Shown: positions 33,214-41,538 of the stretch, piece after piece
Layout of the letters: every line of letters starts with the position of its first letter
Numbering within the stretch: the first letter of the stretch is position 1
Source: UBA4644 sp034933145
Lineage (GTDB): Bacteria; Bacillota; Clostridia; Oscillospirales; Butyricicoccaceae
Assembly (NCBI GenBank): GCA_034933145.1
Contig: JAYFOA010000029.1
Span: 1 to 64,000 of the forward strand
Direction of reading: 5' to 3'
Length of the DNA stretch: 64,000 bases
Notes under the pieces: generated by a model
What the model was told of the DNA's origin: nothing
Database searches by the model: none
Seen by the model: the letters and a program-made list of their open reading frames with translations, nothing else
Position numbers and translations under genes: made by a program

Positions 33214-34296
33214 TTAAAAGGCGCTCGGGTTTACTGGGCGCTGCCCGGACGGGCTGCTTTCCGCCTCTCCCTCCTCATTGCTCTTGCTGCGCTTGGTTTC
33301 GTACATGCGCTGGTCGGCCAGCGCCAGTATCTCCGCAGAACTTGCGCCTTCTGAACGCAGCGCGCAGCCAATGCTGATTGTCAGAGGGAAAGCATACCCC
33401 TGTATTTTGTCTAAATCTTCTTCGATGCGCGCGCATATCTGACGGGCTGTTTCAGCGTTTACATCGGGCAGAATCAGCAGAAATTCATCTCCGCCGAAGC
33501 GAAAAGCCTTATCTTCTGAACGAATGCTGCTCCGGATGGATGCCGCTATGCTTTTCAGCACCGAATCACCGAGATTGTGCCCAAAAAGATCGTTGATGCT
33601 TTTAAACTTATCAATATCGATCATAATGGCGGAATATTCAACTGCTGTCTGACTGTAAGCGTTTTCCAATTCAACAAAAATCTCACGAATTGCACGCCGG
33701 TTCAGCAGGCCTGTCAGGTCGTCGCGGAGGGAGAGGTCCGTCATATGCTTGTGCGTCGCCAGGTTCTTACGCTTGACGCCCTCGATGATAAAGACGGTCA
33801 GCGCGGCAGTGAGGATATATGCCGTCAGGATGCTGGCGGCCGTCTCGGCCCTGTCCGGCCATGCGGCCAGCCAGTGAACGGCAAGGCCGAGCAGCAGCGT
33901 GCCGTAAAGAGAAAGTATCAGGATCTGGATCCTGCCGTAATATGTCAGTGAGATCACCGTGATAAACAGGAGGGAAAGATAGGGTGTGCAGCCCAGCGGA
34001 CCGTCAAAGGTAAACCAGCTGAGCGGGGTATATACAAAGCATAAAAGCAGCATGGGGGCAAGACACGCCGCAGCGATGCTGATTTTGCCGGCCCAGAACA
34101 GCGAAGCCGCAACACCGGTGCAGATCAGGACACAGATGAACGCTGCCAACAAAAGGTAGTGAGAGGTAACGGCCATCAGCACAATGCCCAAAATGCAGGA
34201 AAGGACGCAGGCAATAAACATTTTTTTGGGTATGCTATTCTGAAAAATCGGGCTGTCGCTTTGCCGGGACGGCATCGTGGTCTTTCGCGATTTCAT
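33214..34296 (-). CDS. Membrane diguanylate cyclase (GGDEF)
   Basis: A 360-residue protein with about six to seven N-terminal membrane segments (residues 25-170) and a C-terminal GGDEF domain that begins at LRDDLTGLLNRR. The active-site motif is intact (RFGGDEF), and an RxxD inhibitory site (RSED) lies five residues before it, so it should make c-di-GMP with product inhibition. There is no EAL domain. The protein ends with a low-complexity Ser/Glu/Pro tail. It lies near two SLH surface genes, which fits control of surface traits by c-di-GMP (inference). Confidence 0.92.
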   Translation of the reverse strand: MKSRKTTMPSRQSDSPIFQNSIPKKMFIACVLSCILGIVLMAVTSHYLLLAAFICVLICTGVAASLFWAGKISIAAACLAPMLLLCFVYTPLSWFTFDGPLGCTPYLSLLFITVISLTYYGRIQILILSLYGTLLLGLAVHWLAAWPDRAETAASILTAYILTAALTVFIIEGVKRKNLATHKHMTDLSLRDDLTGLLNRRAIREIFVELENAYSQTAVEYSAIMIDIDKFKSINDLFGHNLGDSVLKSIAASIRSSIRSEDKAFRFGGDEFLLILPDVNAETARQICARIEEDLDKIQGYAFPLTISIGCALRSEGASSAEILALADQRMYETKRSKSNEEGEAESSPSGQRPVNPSAF

Positions 34297-34399
34297 AGAA
34301 ATACATCCTTTTTATCGAATTGCCTTGTTGGGATTCCAGGGAAAGCCCGGCTGTCTTTTTGCCCATAAATTAAAGTATAACAGAATAAAAACCATAATA

Positions 34400-34437
34400 C
34401 AAAAAAGACTGACATAGGCGTCAGTCAGTTTTTTGTA
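34400..34437. terminator. Bidirectional terminator downstream of the PhzF/ATPase operon
   Basis: GACTGAC (34407-34413) pairs with GTCAGTC (34420-34426). Six A precede it and six T follow it, giving T-runs on both strands. Confidence 0.8.
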
Positions 34438-34484
34438 CGGGGGTGTCCGGGCATGCCGAAAGCCTGACCGCAGGGGTGTAATTT

Positions 34485-35258
34485 TCAGATTTTCAGCTCA
34501 CCCTGCAGATAGAGGGCCGCGCCGCCGGAGATTTTAACTCGTTCGCCCTCATCCCGGCAATAGAGGGTGCCGGTGCGTTCAGAGAGCTGACGCGCCACAA
34601 ATTCGCTCTTATTGAGCCGCTTTTTCCAGAAAGGGATCAGTGTGCAGTGAGCCGAACCGGTGACCGGGTCCTCAATGATCGCGTCGTGGGGATCAAAATA
34701 GCGGCTGACAAAGTCGCAGTCGTCTCCGGGGGCAGTGGGCACCATGCCGAACTCCGGGATGATCTCCGCCATCAGATGGAAATCGGGCTTCATGTTTCGA
34801 ACCTGCGCGGCGCTGTCTACCAAAACGATCAGGTCACGGGACTGGAAACAGCCGCGTACCGGGACGCCGAGACAGGTTTCGATGCGCGGATCAATGGAGA
34901 CCTCCACCGGCGGGCGGGAGGGGAAATCCAGCGTATAGAGGTCTTTGTCGCGCAAAACGCGCAGCGGTCCGCTGCAGGAGGAGAGTTCCACCTGGTCGGC
35001 AGGCTCCAGAATATTTAAGATGACGAAGCCCGAAGCCAGCGTGGCATGGCCGCACAGATCCATTTCAAACGACGGCGTGAACCAGCGGATCTCCCACCCT
35101 TTTTTCCCTTTGCAGATAAAGGCTGTCTCCGGCAGACGGTTTTCACCGGCAATGCGCTGCATCAGCTCTTTTTCCGGCCAGCGGTCCACCAGGCAGACGC
35201 CGGCGGGATTACCGGTGAAGGGTGCGGAGGTAAAAGCATCCACCATAAAATACTTCAT
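34485..35258 (-). CDS. PhzF-family isomerase/epimerase
   Basis: A 257-residue protein of the PhzF/diaminopimelate-epimerase-like fold: VDAFTSAPFTGNPAGVC at the start, RLPETAFI with the catalytic Glu region, FTPSFEMDLCGHATLASG, and EDPVTGSAHCTL near the end. The family isomerises small metabolites; members outside phenazine pathways mostly have no known substrate. Its ATG overlaps the stop of the upstream P-type ATPase gene (ATGA), so it is co-translated with it. The link between the two functions is not clear. Confidence 0.9.
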   Translation of the reverse strand: MKYFMVDAFTSAPFTGNPAGVCLVDRWPEKELMQRIAGENRLPETAFICKGKKGWEIRWFTPSFEMDLCGHATLASGFVILNILEPADQVELSSCSGPLRVLRDKDLYTLDFPSRPPVEVSIDPRIETCLGVPVRGCFQSRDLIVLVDSAAQVRNMKPDFHLMAEIIPEFGMVPTAPGDDCDFVSRYFDPHDAIIEDPVTGSAHCTLIPFWKKRLNKSEFVARQLSERTGTLYCRDEGERVKISGGAALYLQGELKI

Positions 35259-37882
35259 GTAGCAACACGCTCCTTTGCCGCCATTCTATCACGTTTTTTA
35301 CGCGATGGCAACGTCAGCATTTTGCGCAGGATATCGGCCGGCAGGACGGAGGCGGCAAAGCACAGGATCCAGAAAAGCTCCCGCGTGCTCAGCCCCGCCG
35401 TCCGGAACAGCGCGCCGCCAAAGTAGATCAGCAGCAGCTGAACACCGCCTGCCAGTCCCATGACCGGAAGGAAGGAGGGGTTATGCCGCAGTCCGCGTAC
35501 CGATACCTGCTCACTGCGGGCACAGAAGCTGCAGAATATGCCGGCAAAGACGAACAGGGCGAAAAAGGCGGTCATGTACCGCTCCCCGGCAAAAAGCTCC
35601 GCGAAGGCGGGCAGCTTGAGAAAGGCGACGCAGAGCGCCACGGAATAGACGGCCGTTGCGGCGATCTGCTGCACCATGGAACTGGTAAGTACCGGACAGT
35701 CCCGCGCCTTAGGCGGCTGCTCCATCAGCTCTTCGCGCGGCGGTTCGCCGGCAAAGGCAAGACCGGCCATCGTGTCCATGATGAGGTTGATCCACAGCAT
35801 CTGGATCACGGTCACCGGCGTATCCACCCCAATGAAGGGACCGATGAGTGATACGCCCACCGCGCAGAAGTTCATTGTCAGCTGAAAGACAAGGAACCGC
35901 TGAATGCTGCAGAAGATTGTGCGGCCATATAAAATTGCCTTTCCGATGGAAGCCAGATCGTCATTTAAGATCACCACGTCGCCGGCGTCCTTTGCCACCT
36001 GGGTGCCGCTGCCCATGGCAAAACCCACGTCGGCCAGCTTGAGGGCCGGAGCGTCGTTGACGCCGTCGCCGGTCATGCCGACCACCAGGTTCATCTGCTG
36101 GGCCACGCGCACCAGCCGCTTTTTGTCGGTGGGCAGAGCCCGCGCTACCACTCGCAGCCGGGGCAGAGCCAGCTGCAGCTCCCGGTCGGTCATCTCGTTG
36201 AGCTCGGAGCTGGTCAGCATCAGGTCGCCCCGATGCAGGATGCCGGCATCCCGCCCGATGGCGGCGGCGGTCTCCGGGCTGTCGCCGGTTACCATCACCA
36301 GCTGGACGCCCGCGCCGGTGATGCGCCGGACGGCGGCACGGGTTTCAGGCCGCAGACTGTCCCGGATGACGGCCAGCGCCAGAAGAGTGAATCCGCCGTC
36401 TTCCGTGCCGGTGCAAAGGCATACCACCCGCCGGCCTTCACCGGCGGCCTGCCGCCACAGGCTGTCGATCAGACCCTGCCGAAGGGGAAAGGCCTGGGCC
36501 TCTCCGTCAAAAAAACTTTCACACTGCGGCAGCAGCAGGTCGGGTGAACCAATGGCAAAGCGCATGCCGTCAACCCGTGCCTCGGCATATTTGCGCGCAC
36601 TGTCGAAAGGGAGATAACTTTCCCGCTCTGCGGAGCCGGAGAAAAAAGGCTGGCCAAAGCGCAGCAGGGCCCGGTCGGTGGCATTGCCGCCGATCGCCCG
36701 GTTTTCGCTCCAGGACGCGCCGTTGCAGCTGACGCTGCAGAGGCCCACCAGATGGGCCAGCGCCGGATTTTCGCGCAGGTCGGAGGCGGAAAGCAGGCTC
36801 CCATTGCCGCAAAGCAGATGTTCTACGGCCAGACGCCCTTCGGTCAGCGTGCCGGTCTTGTCGGTAAAGAGAATATTGAGGCTGCCTGCGGTCTCCACCC
36901 CGGTCAGACGGCGGACCATGACCCCGTCCTTCTGCATCCGCCCCATACAGCGGGACAGGACGACGGTGATCATCATGGGCAGCCCCTCCGGCACGGCGAC
37001 GATGATGACGCCGATGGCCAGCATCGCCGCGTGGAGCAGCAGTTCCAACAGGGAGGACAGGTCGGTCAGCTCCGCCAGCATCAGCGATGGGACAAAGCCG
37101 TTGCTGGTGCCCAGCCGGTAGAAAAGATCGGCTGCCGCCACGGCTGCCGCCGCCAGGTATCCGAGACGTGAAATGGTCTTTGCCAGTGCCTCCAGCCGCT
37201 GCTTCAGCGGACTGGGGGGCGGTTCTTCCTGCAGGCTCTGGGCCATGCTGCCCAGCAGCGTGTCGTCGCCGATGCGAAGTACCTCCATCACTCCTTCGCC
37301 GGAGGTGACATTGCTGCCGCGAAACAGCAGATGCTGATTTTCCGGCGACCAGTGCTCCGGACCCGGACGGTCGGAGGGGTGCTTTTCCGCTTCTTCGCTT
37401 TCGCCGTTGAGGGCCGCCTGATCTGCCGTTACCGTGCCCATGCGCAGCATCCCGTCGGCGGGAACCGGTTCTCCGGAACCCAGCAGGACGATATCACCCC
37501 GCACCAGTCGGTCAACGGGCAGTTCGATCGTTTCCCCAGCCCGGCGTACGCGGCAGCAGATTCGGGAGGCTTCTTCCTGGAGACGCAGAAAGGCGCTCTC
37601 ACTGCCGTACTCCGACAGCGTGGAGAGAAAGGACGCCAGAAATGCCGCCAGCGCGATGCCGGCGGTCTCAAACCACCCCTGGCCACGAAGCAGCAGCAGC
37701 ATATTGACCGCCAATGCCACCAGCAGGATCTTGATGATCGGATCGCCCAGCTCCGCAAGGTATTTCCGTAAGAAGCCCGTCCGCTTTTTCCGGCTTAATA
37801 TATTGCGGCCGCCCTCGCGGGCGGAAGTCTCTGCTTCGGCGTCCGTCAGGCCAAAGGGCAGCCCGAATGCGGCAGTCGTCAT
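35255..37882 (-). CDS. P-type ATPase, calcium-transporting (type IIB-like)
   Basis: An 875-residue cation pump. It has the N-terminal cation-ATPase segment, the actuator motif LNGESEEAEKHP (usually TGES; here NGES), the VPEGLPM membrane motif, the phosphorylation site DKTGTLT, the hinge TGDGVNDAPAL, and a C-terminal Cation_ATPase_C block of four segments. The layout is that of bacterial PMCA/SERCA-like calcium exporters. The start is set at ATG 37882, with GGAGGGG just before it. The frame continues 65 codons upstream through sequence that includes the adapter-like match, which I treat as non-coding. It is the first gene of the pair with PhzF. Confidence 0.93.
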   Translation of the reverse strand: MTTAAFGLPFGLTDAEAETSAREGGRNILSRKKRTGFLRKYLAELGDPIIKILLVALAVNMLLLLRGQGWFETAGIALAAFLASFLSTLSEYGSESAFLRLQEEASRICCRVRRAGETIELPVDRLVRGDIVLLGSGEPVPADGMLRMGTVTADQAALNGESEEAEKHPSDRPGPEHWSPENQHLLFRGSNVTSGEGVMEVLRIGDDTLLGSMAQSLQEEPPPSPLKQRLEALAKTISRLGYLAAAAVAAADLFYRLGTSNGFVPSLMLAELTDLSSLLELLLHAAMLAIGVIIVAVPEGLPMMITVVLSRCMGRMQKDGVMVRRLTGVETAGSLNILFTDKTGTLTEGRLAVEHLLCGNGSLLSASDLRENPALAHLVGLCSVSCNGASWSENRAIGGNATDRALLRFGQPFFSGSAERESYLPFDSARKYAEARVDGMRFAIGSPDLLLPQCESFFDGEAQAFPLRQGLIDSLWRQAAGEGRRVVCLCTGTEDGGFTLLALAVIRDSLRPETRAAVRRITGAGVQLVMVTGDSPETAAAIGRDAGILHRGDLMLTSSELNEMTDRELQLALPRLRVVARALPTDKKRLVRVAQQMNLVVGMTGDGVNDAPALKLADVGFAMGSGTQVAKDAGDVVILNDDLASIGKAILYGRTIFCSIQRFLVFQLTMNFCAVGVSLIGPFIGVDTPVTVIQMLWINLIMDTMAGLAFAGEPPREELMEQPPKARDCPVLTSSMVQQIAATAVYSVALCVAFLKLPAFAELFAGERYMTAFFALFVFAGIFCSFCARSEQVSVRGLRHNPSFLPVMGLAGGVQLLLIYFGGALFRTAGLSTRELFWILCFAASVLPADILRKMLTLPSRKKRDRMAAKERVAT

Positions 37883-38044
37883 GTACGTCCCCTCCGTATG
37901 TTCGTTTCCGGCAGGCGCCCGCAGCGGGCGGGAGCAAAGCGCAGCCGGACGCAGAAAAGCCGGCGCGGCGCCTGAAAGTGCCCGCTGGATTTTGCGGGCT
38001 GCCGTAGTACAAGCTATTCGGGAAAGGGGCGGGATATGCGGACA

Positions 38045-38060
38045 AGATCGGAAGAGCGGT
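38045..38060 (+). other. 16-base match to an Illumina paired-end adapter
   Basis: The bases AGATCGGAAGAGCGGT equal the A-tailed start of the old Illumina paired-end adapter (GATCGGAAGAGCGGT...), and then the match stops. A chance match of this length in 64 kb is very unlikely (about 3 in 100,000). It lies in non-coding DNA between the P-type ATPase and the small membrane protein gene. Confidence 0.6.
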
Positions 38061-38073
38061 AAAAACCGGACAC

Positions 38074-38106
38074 GCAAAAGGACCCGGCCGGGGCAGGGTC
38101 CTTTGC
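38074..38106 (-). terminator. Terminator after the small membrane protein gene
   Basis: GCAAAAGGACCC pairs with GGGTCCTTTGC (38074-38085 with 38096-38106). On the minus strand the 3' arm contains TTTT. If genuine, it separates the 48-residue gene from the ATPase gene. Confidence 0.6.
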
Positions 38107-38134
38107 ATACCAGGGAAAGAGTCCGGGGCGGGAG

Positions 38135-38281
38135 TTACCCCAGAATATCGCGTACGGTTTTGCCCGCCTTTTCACGGAGCATACGGCGCTCCCGTTCGGT
38201 GGTCAGACCGGCGGTGGCGAGACCGATCACTGTGCCGGCGACCACGCCCATCGCCATAGGGGTCCAAAAGCTTTTTGCCAT
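38135..38281 (-). CDS. Very small membrane protein
   Basis: A 48-residue protein: a short polar start, one hydrophobic helix (MAMGVVAGTVIGLATAGL) and a basic helix at the end (TTERERRMLREKAGKTVRDIL). It resembles YtxH-type small proteins with one Gly-rich membrane helix. The start is ATG at 38281 with AGAAGGTG upstream; a longer frame to 38320 has no such site. It stands alone between a terminator and the divergent proB promoter. The function is unknown. Confidence 0.65.
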   Translation of the reverse strand: MAKSFWTPMAMGVVAGTVIGLATAGLTTERERRMLREKAGKTVRDILG

Positions 38282-38351
38282 TTTGCTGCACCTTCTTTCG
38301 CGGTTATTGTAAAATCCCAAGAGGGGTTTTATACATTTCCCCGCAGACTTA

Positions 38352-38380
38352 TTGTAAAAAAAGCACTGCCGTGCTAAAAT
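38352..38380 (+). promoter_or_regulatory. Promoter of proBA
   Basis: TTGTAA (38352-38357), 17-bp spacer, TAAAAT (38375-38380), with an extended -10 TG just upstream. Confidence 0.7.
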
Positions 38381-38415
38381 AATATATCTATTTTCAATGG
38401 AAAGCAGGGGTCGTC

Positions 38416-39207
38416 ATGCCGCAGAAACGCAAAAGAATCGTTGTGAAGGTGGGTACCTCCACGCTGACCTACAAGACGGGGAAAACCAATCTCCGCCGGC
38501 TGGGTGAACTGGCTCGGGTGCTCTCCGATGTCATGAACGCCGGGAACGAGGTCGTGCTGGTCTCGTCAGGCGCTATCGGCGTCGGGACCGGAAAACTTGG
38601 ATTGCAGCGGCGACCGCGGGATACGGTGGGACGGCAGGCGGCAGCCAGCGTGGGCCAGTGCGAGCTGATGTTCATATACGACAAGCTGTTTGGCGAATAT
38701 AATCACACCGTGGCACAGCTGCTGATCACCAAAAGCGACGTGGATGACCGTGAACGCCGGCAGAACCTCGTCAACACGTTTGAAAAACTGTTTGAATACG
38801 GCGCGCTGCCCATCGTCAATGAAAACGACAGCGTCGCTGTCGAAGAGATTGTTTACGGAGATAACGATTGCCTTTCCGCCATCGTGGCAAAGCTGATCGG
38901 CGCCGATCTGTTGGTGATTCTGACCGACGCGGAGGGGCTGTTTGATAAGGACCCGGGCAAATGCCCCGACGCAAAGCTCATTCCGCTGGTGACGGAGATC
39001 ACGCCGGAGATCGAGGCGCTGGCCGGCGGCGCCGGCAGCGAGCTGGGCACCGGCGGCATGGCCACAAAAATTCACGCCGCCCGCATCGCGCGGGAGGCGC
39101 ACATTGATACCGTTGTGGCCAACGGAACACCTGCGGCGAATCTCTATGATATTTTGGATGGGAAGAGCGTCGGCACGCTGTTTTTGGGAGAGGAGAGGAA
39201 TGGATGA
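38416..39207 (+). CDS. proB: Glutamate 5-kinase
   Basis: A 263-residue amino-acid kinase that phosphorylates glutamate in the first step of proline synthesis. It shows VVKVGTSTLT at the start, VLVSSGAIGVG, NENDSVAVEE and the nucleotide loop LTDAEGLFDKDP, then GGMATKIHAA. It stops after the kinase domain and lacks the C-terminal PUA domain of the longer E. coli form. The stop overlaps the proA start (ATGA), a coupling typical of proBA. The start follows AGCAGGGGTCGTC. Confidence 0.95.
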   Translation: MPQKRKRIVVKVGTSTLTYKTGKTNLRRLGELARVLSDVMNAGNEVVLVSSGAIGVGTGKLGLQRRPRDTVGRQAAASVGQCELMFIYDKLFGEYNHTVAQLLITKSDVDDRERRQNLVNTFEKLFEYGALPIVNENDSVAVEEIVYGDNDCLSAIVAKLIGADLLVILTDAEGLFDKDPGKCPDAKLIPLVTEITPEIEALAGGAGSELGTGGMATKIHAARIAREAHIDTVVANGTPAANLYDILDGKSVGTLFLGEERNG

Positions 39208-40448
39208 CTGTTCTTGAAATCGGGAAGCGGGCAAAAGAGGCCTCCCGCATTCTGGCCGTTGCACCGGAAGCGCTTCGGAATAACGCGCTGGGAAAAATCG
39301 CCGCGGCGCTGGAAGAAAACACGTCAGACATCCTTTCGGCCAACGCGCTGGACCTTCAGGCCGGGGCGGACAATGGCATGAGCGCCGCGCTACAGGATCG
39401 CCTCCGTCTTACCGAGGCGCGCATCCGGGATATCGCCGCCGCGGTGCGAAGCATCCGGGTTCTGCCCGATCCGCTGGGGCGGGTGACCATGGATACCGTG
39501 CGGCCAAACGGGCTGCACATCACCCGCGTCTCCGTTCCGATGGGTGTGCTGGCGGTGATTTTTGAGGCGCGGCCCAATGTGGCCGCCGATTCGGCGGCGC
39601 TGGCGCTGAAGAGCGGCAACGCCGTGATTCTCCGCGGCGGCAAGGAGGCGATCCGCTCCAATACCGCCGTGGTATCCGCCATGCGGCGCGCAGCGAAGGA
39701 AGCGGGCCTGCCGGAGGACTGCGTTCAGCTGATCGAAGACACCTCCCGCACCTCTGCCGAAGAGCTGATGGGCCTGCGGGGGTATGTGGATCTGCTGATC
39801 CCCCGCGGCGGCCAGGGGCTGATCCAGTCGGTGGTGCGCAACGCGAAGGTACCGGTGATCGAGACCGGCGCAGGCACCTGCCACACCTATGTGGACCGGG
39901 CGGCGGACATCGGGATGGCGGCGCGCATCGTCTATAACGCCAAGACCCAGCGCCCGTCGGTCTGCAATGCCTGTGAATGCATCCTCGTTCACCGGGATAT
40001 CGCGAAACAGGCGCTGCCGGCCATTTATGATGAGCTGAAAGCGAAGCAGGTCGAGCTGCGCGGTGATCAAGAGGTCTGCGGCATTCTGCGGGAGGCACGG
40101 CCCGCCGCAGAAGAGGATTGGGGTCGGGAGTATGACGATCTGATCCTGGCGGCGAAGGTCGTCGGGAGCCTGGAGGAGGCGATCGACCATATCACCCGCT
40201 ACGGCACGGCACACAGCGAGTGCATCGTTACGGAAGATGCGGCGGCCGCGGCGGAATTTCTCGCCCGAGTGGATGCGGCGGCAGTCTATGTCAATGCCTC
40301 CACACGCTTTACCGACGGCGGGGAGTTCGGCTTTGGCGCGGAGATCGGAATTTCCACCCAAAAGCTTCATGCCCGCGGCCCGCTGGGATTGCCCGAACTG
40401 ACAAGCTATAAGTATCTGGTTCGTGGAACCGGACAGATCCGGGAATAA
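39204..40448 (+). CDS. proA: Gamma-glutamyl phosphate reductase
   Basis: A 414-residue aldehyde-dehydrogenase-like enzyme that reduces glutamyl phosphate to the semialdehyde with NADPH. Landmarks are VPMGVLAVIFEARPNVAAD, LKSGNAVILRGGKEA, ETGAGTCHTYVD, and the catalytic Cys in RPSVCNACECILVH. NASTRFTDGGEFGFGAEIGISTQ lies near the end. The length is normal for ProA. It forms a two-gene operon with proB. proC is not in the window. Confidence 0.96.
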   Translation: MTVLEIGKRAKEASRILAVAPEALRNNALGKIAAALEENTSDILSANALDLQAGADNGMSAALQDRLRLTEARIRDIAAAVRSIRVLPDPLGRVTMDTVRPNGLHITRVSVPMGVLAVIFEARPNVAADSAALALKSGNAVILRGGKEAIRSNTAVVSAMRRAAKEAGLPEDCVQLIEDTSRTSAEELMGLRGYVDLLIPRGGQGLIQSVVRNAKVPVIETGAGTCHTYVDRAADIGMAARIVYNAKTQRPSVCNACECILVHRDIAKQALPAIYDELKAKQVELRGDQEVCGILREARPAAEEDWGREYDDLILAAKVVGSLEEAIDHITRYGTAHSECIVTEDAAAAAEFLARVDAAAVYVNASTRFTDGGEFGFGAEIGISTQKLHARGPLGLPELTSYKYLVRGTGQIRE

Positions 40449-40459
40449 AAAATATCAAA

Positions 40460-40502
40460 AACCGCCGCAGACCGGCAGAATTGTCGGTTTGCGGCGGTTT
40501 GC
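40460..40502. terminator. Bidirectional terminator between proA and the TetR gene
   Basis: Long inverted repeat AAACCGCCGCA...TGCGGCGGTTT with an inner CCG/CGG pairing. T-rich tails occur on the minus strand (TTTTTGATATTTTTT) and weakly on the plus strand. Confidence 0.75.
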
Positions 40503-40516
40503 ATTTATAAGAATTT

Positions 40517-41113
40517 CTACTCCGGCAGGAACTGCCGAAGTCCGCCCAGCAGCAGTGCAAAAATGCTTTCCGCGGTGGCGGGCGTATCGGGCAGCACGCC
40601 CTCGATGATATATTTCGCATACATCAGGGTCGTGTTCAGAACATAAATCCACAATACGTCGGCATTGATCCGCCCAGAGACAAGGGAGCGCCGGCCCAGC
40701 TGTTCCGCCAGCCGGAGGAAGGGGACGAAATAGCTTTCGTCGCGCCGGCGCTGAAACTCCGGAAAAGATGCCGATGTTCGGAAACGGTAATAGAATATGG
40801 TCTTGTCCGGATTTTTCATCAGATAGTCAAAATAGATATACCAAAGCTTTCGCACCCCGCCGATTGGGTCGTTCCGAATCATATCGGACGGCAGCGCAAC
40901 CCGCGTGAACAATGCGGCGATCTCCTTGTCAACCTTATAAAAGCACTGCTCCAAAAGCTCTTCCTTACCGGAAAAAAAGGTATACATATTGCCGGGCGAG
41001 GTTTCGGCAAGCTGTGCAATGCGGCGGGTGGTGAGGTTTTCCAGACCCATTTCCCTCACCGCGCGAATGGCGGCATCCATGATCCGTGCCGAAGAATTTT
41101 GTTCCCTGCCCAT
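40517..41113 (-). CDS. TetR/AcrR-family transcriptional regulator
   Basis: A 198-residue regulator with an N-terminal helix-turn-helix (RIMDAAIRAVREMGLENLTTRRIAQLAETSPGNMYTFFSGKEELLEQCF) and an all-helical ligand domain. It is alone on its strand, with no transporter directly beside it. The AT-rich sequence upstream holds a perfect inverted repeat (AATTCAAT/ATTGAATT, 41224-41250) that could be its operator. The ligand and target genes are unknown. The start is ATG at 41113. Confidence 0.88.
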   Translation of the reverse strand: MGREQNSSARIMDAAIRAVREMGLENLTTRRIAQLAETSPGNMYTFFSGKEELLEQCFYKVDKEIAALFTRVALPSDMIRNDPIGGVRKLWYIYFDYLMKNPDKTIFYYRFRTSASFPEFQRRRDESYFVPFLRLAEQLGRRSLVSGRINADVLWIYVLNTTLMYAKYIIEGVLPDTPATAESIFALLLGGLRQFLPE

Positions 41114-41223
41114 ATCGGATAGCTCCTGTGCGTCTGTACGGCCGCATCGCGGACGGAGACTACATTTTAGCCTCTGGTAATAAATTATATATTAAAATCA
41201 TACAAAAGTAAATAAATATTACC

Positions 41224-41296
41224 AATTCAATTTTTAAAAAACATTGAATTTTCTATGGACCGGACGTCGTGCCGCATAGATAGATTGCGGTACGAC
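41224..41296. repeat. Two inverted repeats in the gap between the TetR gene and asnA
   Basis: The gap 41114-41538 has no gene. AATTCAAT (41224-41231) and ATTGAATT (41243-41250) form an 8-bp inverted repeat with an 11-bp spacer. GTCGTGCCGCA (41266-41276) pairs with TGCGGTACGAC (41286-41296) with one G-T pair. The rest, to about 41430, is unexplained mixed-composition sequence. Confidence 0.5.
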
Positions 41297-41435
41297 CATC
41301 TGGCTTAACCCCGCTGCTATCTCTGCGTTTGCGGCTTTCCAAGCAAAATTAACCGACCGGACGGAGGCGTCCCTGTGGAAAACCCGTATGGCCCCGAGGC
41401 TGTTTTTCCACGTTTAAACTGCAGTGCACAAAAGA

Positions 41436-41472
41436 AAAACGCAAGCTCACCGCAGAAGTGAGCTTGCGTTTT
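41436..41472. terminator. Terminator downstream of asnA
   Basis: AAAACGCAAGCTCAC (41436-41450) pairs perfectly with GTGAGCTTGCGTTTT (41458-41472). On the minus strand it ends in TTTT, so it can terminate asnA. Confidence 0.8.
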
Positions 41473-41538
41473 GAGTATCTGACGTTATTTAACGATTCCC
41501 GCCGGAAATGGCCAGCCCGGTAACTTTCAGGCGAAATA

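Noticed and set aside
37883..38077. N-terminal extension of the P-type ATPase by 65 codons.
   Set aside because: No ribosome site for the earlier ATG, low-complexity residues, and the stretch contains the adapter-like match; the ATG at 37882 has GGAGGGG before it.
35275..38312. Several plus-strand frames over the P-type ATPase gene, some over 200 codons.
   Set aside because: The minus strand carries a complete ATPase with all motifs; the plus frames are high-GC shadows.
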